NCBI GenBank assembly: GCA_043777675.1
Contig: JAYWHR010000024.1
Span: forward strand, 81,177-145,176
Direction: 5' to 3'
Length of the DNA stretch: 64,000 nt
Source of the DNA: JANMDU01 sp043777675
Lineage (GTDB): Bacteria; Pseudomonadota; Gammaproteobacteria; Burkholderiales; Burkholderiaceae_C
Every line of letters starts with the position of its first letter. Within the stretch, counting starts at the first letter, position 1. This document shows, in pieces, positions 59,203 through 64,000 of the stretch. The notes under the pieces are model-generated. The model made no database searches. It had not been told where the DNA came from and saw only the letters and a program-made list of their open reading frames with translations. The position numbers and the translations under genes were made by a program.

Positions 59203-60771
59203 GTGAGCGACTCATACTCCACCACCGAAAGCCGCACAGCCGTGCGGCTTTCTCGCATTTGCAAACGCTTCGGCACAGTGGTAGCCAATGCGGATGTAGA
59301 TTTGCGTGTGGTGAGCGGCACCATTCACGGAATCGTGGGTGAAAACGGCGCCGGCAAATCCACGCTGATGTCGATTCTGTATGGCTTCTACACTGCGGAT
59401 TCTGGCGAAATCGAAGTTGAAGACAAGCCCATCAAAATCAGAAATTCGCATGAAGCAATTGCTCTGGGCATTGGCATGGTGCATCAGCATTTCATGCTGG
59501 TGGATAACCTAAGCGCACTCGACAACATTGTGCTTGGCGTGGAGACTTCGCTTCTTCTGCAAATAGCCCAGCAAGACGCGCGCACCAAGTTGCAAGCGCT
59601 GATGCACGACACCGGCCTCACCGTCAATCTAGATACGCTGGTCGAAGACCTGTCTGTGGGAGACCGCCAGCGCTTAGAAATCCTCAAAGCCCTGCATCGT
59701 GGCGCGCGCATTTTGATTTTGGATGAGCCCACTGCAGTGCTTACTGCTCAAGAAACCGAGCAACTATTCATCGTGTTGCGTCGGTTGCGGGAGAGTGGTA
59801 AAACTATTCTTATCATCACACACAAACTCAAAGAAGTGCTCGTACTGTGCGATCAAGTTACCGTGATGCGCGCTGGCCGTGTGGTGCATGAATGCGCTAC
59901 TCAAGATGCCACCGTCACGCAATTGGCTGAGGCGATGGTAGGCCGCAAGCTCAAAGCCCCGCCAGCCCGCGCTGGGCATGATGCCGGTGCACCGATTCGC
60001 TTGCTGGTAAAAAATTTGGCCTATCGCGATCTGCATGGTGTACAGCGTCTACAAGGGATTGATTTTGCGCTGCGCTCGGGCGAAATCGTGGGCGTAGCCG
60101 GTGTGGCTGGGAATGGGCAGACGGAATTGCTAGAAATTCTCTCTGGTATGAAGTACCCTGCTGCGGGTAGCATGATCGTATTAGGCGCGACTTACAACGC
60201 TGCAAAATGGCTGGACCCGATCACCGCGCGAGACATGGGGATCGCACATGTTCCCGAGGACCGCCATGAGCGCGGCATGGTGCTGCAATTCGGCGCTTGG
60301 GAATCTGCCGTGCTCGGCTATGAACGCTTAGCTGCGTATTGCAAGGGATTTTTTCTGCGCTCAAGCGCGATGCGCAAAGATACGAAGGATTTGATGCAGC
60401 GCTTTGATGTGCGCCCACCGAATCCCAATCTGCGCTCTTCTAAATTTTCTGGTGGCAATCAGCAAAAGCTGATCTTGGCAAGGGAGTTTAACCAAGCGCC
60501 TAAAGTCTTGCTTGTTGGCCAGCCGACACGCGGCGTGGACATTGGAGCGATTGAATTCATCCACGAGCAACTGCGTGCAATGCGCAATGCGGGCTGCGCG
60601 ATTTTGTTGGTGTCTACGGAATTGGAAGAGATTTTGTCGCTCTCAGACCGTGTGATCGTGATGAATCAAGGCCATATCACGGGCGAACTGCCCGTGGGCG
60701 AGTGTGATGAAAAGAATCTGGGGCTGCTGATGGTTTCCACAAACGAATCCCTCACGGGCAATGCTGCATGA
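59203..60771 (+). CDS. ABC transporter ATP-binding protein, two-domain type
   Basis: 522 residues from a GTG at 59203. Two ATPase halves. Half 1: Walker A GENGAGKSTLMSI, signature LSVGDRQRLEILKAL, Walker B RILILDEPTAVL. Half 2: GVAGNGQTELLEIL in place of a classic Walker A, FSGGNQQKLILAREF and VLLVGQPTRGVDIG. That is the pattern of the RbsA/YufO class, with a degenerate second site. It energises the nucleoside importer with two permeases. Confidence 0.94.
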   Translation: MSDSYSTTESRTAVRLSRICKRFGTVVANADVDLRVVSGTIHGIVGENGAGKSTLMSILYGFYTADSGEIEVEDKPIKIRNSHEAIALGIGMVHQHFMLVDNLSALDNIVLGVETSLLLQIAQQDARTKLQALMHDTGLTVNLDTLVEDLSVGDRQRLEILKALHRGARILILDEPTAVLTAQETEQLFIVLRRLRESGKTILIITHKLKEVLVLCDQVTVMRAGRVVHECATQDATVTQLAEAMVGRKLKAPPARAGHDAGAPIRLLVKNLAYRDLHGVQRLQGIDFALRSGEIVGVAGVAGNGQTELLEILSGMKYPAAGSMIVLGATYNAAKWLDPITARDMGIAHVPEDRHERGMVLQFGAWESAVLGYERLAAYCKGFFLRSSAMRKDTKDLMQRFDVRPPNPNLRSSKFSGGNQQKLILAREFNQAPKVLLVGQPTRGVDIGAIEFIHEQLRAMRNAGCAILLVSTELEEILSLSDRVIVMNQGHITGELPVGECDEKNLGLLMVSTNESLTGNAA

Positions 60772-61880
60772 GCGCCGCACAAAAAGATTTGCCTCGCTGG
60801 CTTGATATCGGAGTGATTCCGCTGATCAATTTGACAATAGCATTGCTCGTAGCTGGCCTTGTGGTCGCGCTAGTTGGGCAAAGCCCATCGCAGGTGATGA
60901 CTGCGCTGATCAAAGGTGCTTTGGGCAATCAGCGCGGCCTGAGCTACACACTGTATTACGCCACCACGTTTGTGTTTGCCGGGCTCGCCGTTGCTGTGGC
61001 TTTTCATGCGGGCTTGTTCAATATTGGCGGCGAAGGCCAGGCGATGATTGGCGGTTTAGGCGCTGGGCTTGTGGCTCTGTGGCTTGGCGCATCGCTTCCC
61101 GCTTGGCTCATGCTGCCACTCATGATCGCGTTCGCCGCGCTGTTTGCAGGCATCTGGGGCGTGATTCCCGGCTATCTGCAGGCCTATCGCGGCAGCCATG
61201 TGGTGATCACCACCATCATGTTTAACTTCCTTGCCAGCTCAGTGATGGTGTATTTGCTCGTCAATGTGCTCAAGCCCGCAGGCGAGATGGCGCCTGAGAG
61301 CGCTGAGTTTGCAGCTTCAGCCAAGATGCCTCGCGTTCATGAAGTCTTGAAAAACATTGGTTTAGATTGGCCTTCTTCGCCCCTCAACATGAGTATCGTG
61401 CTGGCTGTGCTGGCTTGCATCTTCGTCTATCTGCTGCTCTGGAAAACACGCATCGGCTACCAAATCCGCGCCAGCGGCTCTAGCCCCGGCGCAGCGGAGT
61501 ATGCGGGCATTTCCCCGAAAAAGCAGGTCATGGTGGCGATGGGTATTTCTGGCGCTTTGGCAGGCATGATTGCCATCAACGAAGTGGCTGGCGTGCATCA
61601 CAAGCTGCTCACAGATTTCGTGGCCGGCGCAGGCTTCACGGGCATTGCCGTTGCGCTGATGGGGCGCAATCATCCTTTCGGTATCGTGCTCTCCGCTCTG
61701 CTCTTTGGCATGATTTCTCAAGGTGGTGCAGAGGTGGCCTTTGAAGTGCAGGGCTTCACCAAAGACATGATCGTGATGATGCAAGGCCTGATTGTCCTGT
61801 TCTCCGGCGCACTGGCCTACGTGTTTGCGCCGCTCATTGGTCGTGTGTATTTTTCTTTGACGAAGAAGGATGCTGCGTGA
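60768..61880 (+). CDS. ABC transporter permease, BMP-type
   Basis: 370 residues, multi-pass membrane protein of the BPD_transp_2 (RbsC-like) family. Features include TYTL-like YTLYYATTFVFAGLAVAVAF, AGLFNIGGEGQAMIGGLGAG, and GFTGIAVALMGRNHPFGIVLSALLFGM. 4-base overlap with both neighbours. Confidence 0.93.
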   Translation: MSAAQKDLPRWLDIGVIPLINLTIALLVAGLVVALVGQSPSQVMTALIKGALGNQRGLSYTLYYATTFVFAGLAVAVAFHAGLFNIGGEGQAMIGGLGAGLVALWLGASLPAWLMLPLMIAFAALFAGIWGVIPGYLQAYRGSHVVITTIMFNFLASSVMVYLLVNVLKPAGEMAPESAEFAASAKMPRVHEVLKNIGLDWPSSPLNMSIVLAVLACIFVYLLLWKTRIGYQIRASGSSPGAAEYAGISPKKQVMVAMGISGALAGMIAINEVAGVHHKLLTDFVAGAGFTGIAVALMGRNHPFGIVLSALLFGMISQGGAEVAFEVQGFTKDMIVMMQGLIVLFSGALAYVFAPLIGRVYFSLTKKDAA

Positions 61881-62797
61881 TGGATTTCCTCTTTATCATC
61901 GATCTGCTCGCCTCCAGCCTTCGCTTGGCAACGCCGCTCATTTTTTGTGCTCTTGCGGGCGTTCTTTCTGAGAGAGCGGGCGTGATTGATATTGGCCTGG
62001 AAGGCAAGATGCTATTTGCTGCCTTTGCAGCAGCGGCAGTGGGCGTAACGACGAAATCTTGGCCACTGGCCATGATTGCTGCGATTGCTGTGGCCTGCAT
62101 GCTTTCAGCGCTTCATGGCTTTGCTTGCGTCACGTATCAGGGCAACCAAGTGATCTCCGGCTTGGCGATCAACATCATAGCCGCGGGTCTGACGGTGGTG
62201 CTGGGCATCGCATGGTTTAAGCAAGGCGGACAAACACCGCAAGTGCCAGATCCTGTGCGCTTCAAAGAAATGTTTAATATTCCGCTGCTTGGGCAAAACG
62301 CGTTGGTGTATATGGCACTAGTTTTGGTGTTCGTCGTGTGGTGGGTTTTGTTTCGCACCCGCTTCGGCCTGCGCCTGCGCGCTGTGGGCGAGAATCCTGC
62401 AATGGTGGACGCTGCTGGCGTGTCCGTCGTAGGCACGCGCTATCTGGCGCTCATGGGTAATGGCGCACTGTGTGGCCTCGCTGGCTGCTATCTCGTGCTC
62501 GCTCAAAACGCAGCCTTTGCCCCACACATGACAGCCGGGCGCGGCTTCATGGCGCTGGCTGCCATGATCTTCGGGAAATGGCATCCTATCGGTGCGCTCT
62601 GGGCTTGCTTGCTGTTTGGCTTCTTAGATGCCTTGGCCATTCGCTTGCAAGGCACCAAGCTGCCTGGCATCGGCGAGATTCCGGTGCAATTTATCCAAGC
62701 GTTGCCTTATTTGATGACGGTGATTTTGCTCGCTGGCTTTATTGGCAAAGCCGTTGCGCCGCGTGCTTTGGGCTCGCCTTATATCAAGTCTCGTTGA
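61877..62797 (+). CDS. ABC transporter permease, BMP-type, second subunit
   Basis: 306 residues. SLRLATPLIFCALAGVLSER, AGVIDIGLEGKMLFAAFAA, NQVISGLAINIIAAGL, LRLRAVGENPAMVDAAGVSV, and AGRGFMALAAMIFGKWHPIGA. Pairs with the preceding permease; starts within its stop. Confidence 0.93.
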   Translation: MMDFLFIIDLLASSLRLATPLIFCALAGVLSERAGVIDIGLEGKMLFAAFAAAAVGVTTKSWPLAMIAAIAVACMLSALHGFACVTYQGNQVISGLAINIIAAGLTVVLGIAWFKQGGQTPQVPDPVRFKEMFNIPLLGQNALVYMALVLVFVVWWVLFRTRFGLRLRAVGENPAMVDAAGVSVVGTRYLALMGNGALCGLAGCYLVLAQNAAFAPHMTAGRGFMALAAMIFGKWHPIGALWACLLFGFLDALAIRLQGTKLPGIGEIPVQFIQALPYLMTVILLAGFIGKAVAPRALGSPYIKSR

Positions 62798-62825
62798 TTT
62801 AGAACCGATTCAAATACAAATACCA

Positions 62826-63016
62826 ATACCGGACGCAGAAGACGCAAAGGTTACGCAGAAGACGCAAAAAGGAGAAATGCAAAAGAAAATTCAAAATGAA
62901 GTTTCAGAAAATTCCAGAGAACTCCGTAGTTTGAGTTTTTAAATCCATTTTTTGTATTTCTTGTATTTAGAATTTTTTGCGTCTTCTGCGTAACCTTTGC
63001 GTCTTCTGCGTCCGGA
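62826..63016. repeat. Intergenic inverted-arm element, full copy 5
   Basis: ATACCGGACGCAGAAGACGC at the left, GCGTCTTCTGCGTCCGGA at the right end. Ends 31 bases before the DNA ligase start. Confidence 0.85.
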
Positions 63017-63047
63017 TGTCCTCATAAAAAATCCAAAAAATCCCACC

Positions 63048-63884
63048 ATGCAAATATCTCGCCGAAACATCCTCCTCCTGAGCCTACTCGCCCCACTACC
63101 GAGCCTAGCCAAAAAGACCGACGCCCTCCTCGCGCAAGATTACAAACCCGGCATTGACCCGAGCCTTTATTTGGTGAGTGAAAAGCTTGATGGCGTGCGC
63201 GCCTTGTGGGATGGCAAGGCCTTGCGCTTTCGCAGCGGCCAAAGCATCGCAGCCCCCGCGTGGTTCATCGCCAAGCTACCCACCACGCCGCTCGATGGTG
63301 AGCTGTGGCTTGCCAGAGGCAAGTTTGATGAGCTCTCGGGCATTGTTCGCAAGCTGCAAGCGGTGGATACTGAATGGCAGCGGGTGCAATACATGGTGTT
63401 TGAGTTGCCAGCGGGCGATGGCAGCTTTGCTCAGCGCAGCCCAAATCTGCAAGCGCTGGTCAAGCAAACCAATTGGCCACAATTGCAATGGATTGAGCAA
63501 TTCAAAATTGCGGATGAGAAAGCTTTGCAAGCCAAACTCAAACAAATCACAGCCCAAGGCGGCGAAGGCTTGATGCTGCATTTGGCTTCAGCGCCAATCA
63601 CCCAAGGCCGCAGCGCGGTGTTGCTCAAACTCAAACCAGTATCCGATGCAGAGGGGATCGTGACAGCACATATTCCCGGCAAAGGTAAATATGTAGGCAT
63701 GCTCGGGGCATTGCAAATCAAAACAGAAGATGGCCAAAGTGTGAAAATCGGCACAGGTTTCTCCGACGAGCAGCGCAAAAATCCTCCGGCGATTGGCAGT
63801 ACCATCACCTACACCTACCGTGATAAAACGCCCAGCGGCAAACCGCGCTTCGCCAGCTTCTTGCGGGAACGCGGTGTGGGCTAA
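63048..63884 (+). CDS. Exported ATP-dependent DNA ligase, Lig E type
   Basis: 278 residues from the ATG at 63048. A signal peptide (SRRNILLLSLLAPLPSLA) precedes a minimal ATP-dependent ligase: the nucleotidylation motif SEKLDGVRALWDG with the catalytic Lys, PLDGELWLARG, YMVFELP, GGEGLMLHLA, VLLKLKP, and a C-terminal OB fold (GSTITYTYRDKTPSGKPRF). No helicase or extra domains. Lig E enzymes are predicted to act in the periplasm, perhaps in DNA uptake or biofilm DNA. Lies next to a nucleoside transporter. Confidence 0.9.
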   Translation: MQISRRNILLLSLLAPLPSLAKKTDALLAQDYKPGIDPSLYLVSEKLDGVRALWDGKALRFRSGQSIAAPAWFIAKLPTTPLDGELWLARGKFDELSGIVRKLQAVDTEWQRVQYMVFELPAGDGSFAQRSPNLQALVKQTNWPQLQWIEQFKIADEKALQAKLKQITAQGGEGLMLHLASAPITQGRSAVLLKLKPVSDAEGIVTAHIPGKGKYVGMLGALQIKTEDGQSVKIGTGFSDEQRKNPPAIGSTITYTYRDKTPSGKPRFASFLRERGVG

Positions 63885-63966
63885 ACCCTATCATTCACTA
63901 TAAATTGGTGAGTTCAAGTACGAACTGCGTGAGAGCGGCAAATTGGGTGGTTCAGGAGGTAATGTC

Positions 63967-64000
63967 ATGATTGCCCAAAAGACCTACCCAGTCACTCACG
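63967..64000 (+). CDS. Start of an unidentified gene, cut by window end
   Basis: Strong ribosome site AGGAGG at 63954-63959, then an ATG at 63967 with MIAQKTYPVTH before the window ends. Too short to identify. A competing ATG at 63962 meets a stop at once. Confidence 0.5.
   Translation, partial: MIAQKTYPVTH

Overview
The window looks like a chromosomal segment of a Burkholderiales betaproteobacterium, probably in or near Comamonadaceae. Three things point there: the gene orders pilY1-pilE-ribD-ribE-ribBA-ribH-nusB, ybgC-tolQ-tolR-tolA and rplU-rpmA-obgE-proB; a RibBA whose GTP-cyclohydrolase half has lost its zinc site; and many short intergenic palindromes. There is no rRNA gene, no recognisable tRNA and no CRISPR array, so the assignment rests on gene order and protein style alone.

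Layout. 1-3470: end of a type IV pilus minor-pilin cluster (pilY1, pilE). 3458-7787: riboflavin operon plus nusB. 7850-11421: aminotransferase and ybgC-tolQRA. 11580-15759: a ComEA-like helix-hairpin-helix protein, a cell-surface protein with about twenty 23-residue repeats, and infC. 15993-22591: iron-related block with TIGR03118 protein, bacterioferritin, TetR regulator, darcynin-like protein, ferredoxin, hemP, bfd and tonB-exbB-exbD, with three Fur-like boxes. 22609-26798: glycerate kinase, an EthD-like protein, a membrane PAS protein and decayed DNA with a Bug-type pseudogene. 26904-36665: accessory locus with ECF sigma factor, membrane anti-sigma factor, secreted subtilisin-like protease, lipoproteins and a 1385-residue Cys-rich secreted protein. 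36662-41586: rlmD, dut, coaBC, vapBC, dnaQ. 41852-47339: complete isc operon, with IscR-like sites upstream. 47763-50202: prmC, slyD, grxD and a ribbon-helix-helix gene pair. 50531-57708: lytic transglycosylase, proS, rppH, CNP1-like gene, proB, obgE, rpmA, rplU. 58203-62797: nucleoside-type BMP ABC transporter. 63048-63884: exported ATP-dependent DNA ligase (Lig E type). A new gene starts at 63967.

Three families of short repeats run through the window. The most striking is a 43-nt palindromic element with 13 copies of equal length. Eight lie inside genes (nusB, tolR, a ferredoxin, rlmD, coaBC, hscA twice, a lytic transglycosylase), two supply stop codons (ribE, the subtilase) and three are intergenic. 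The seven coding copies in the forward orientation are all read in the only forward frame that the consensus leaves open, giving a LAGxxxAQxAxxxIA peptide. The second family is a 145-195 bp intergenic element with arms related to CGCAGAAGACGCAAAGGTTA (five full copies and one half copy). The third is a roughly 90-bp inverted repeat with GGGGTCAGA-type ends (two copies).

The best candidate for an undescribed system is the 26904-36665 locus. The periplasmic part of the anti-sigma factor has the predicted layout of a subtilisin propeptide, and the next gene encodes a secreted subtilase with a similar N-terminal region. The protease and the giant secreted protein share a GFGISID motif just after their signal peptides. 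A protease-controlled sigma switch for a surface assembly is an inference from this arrangement.
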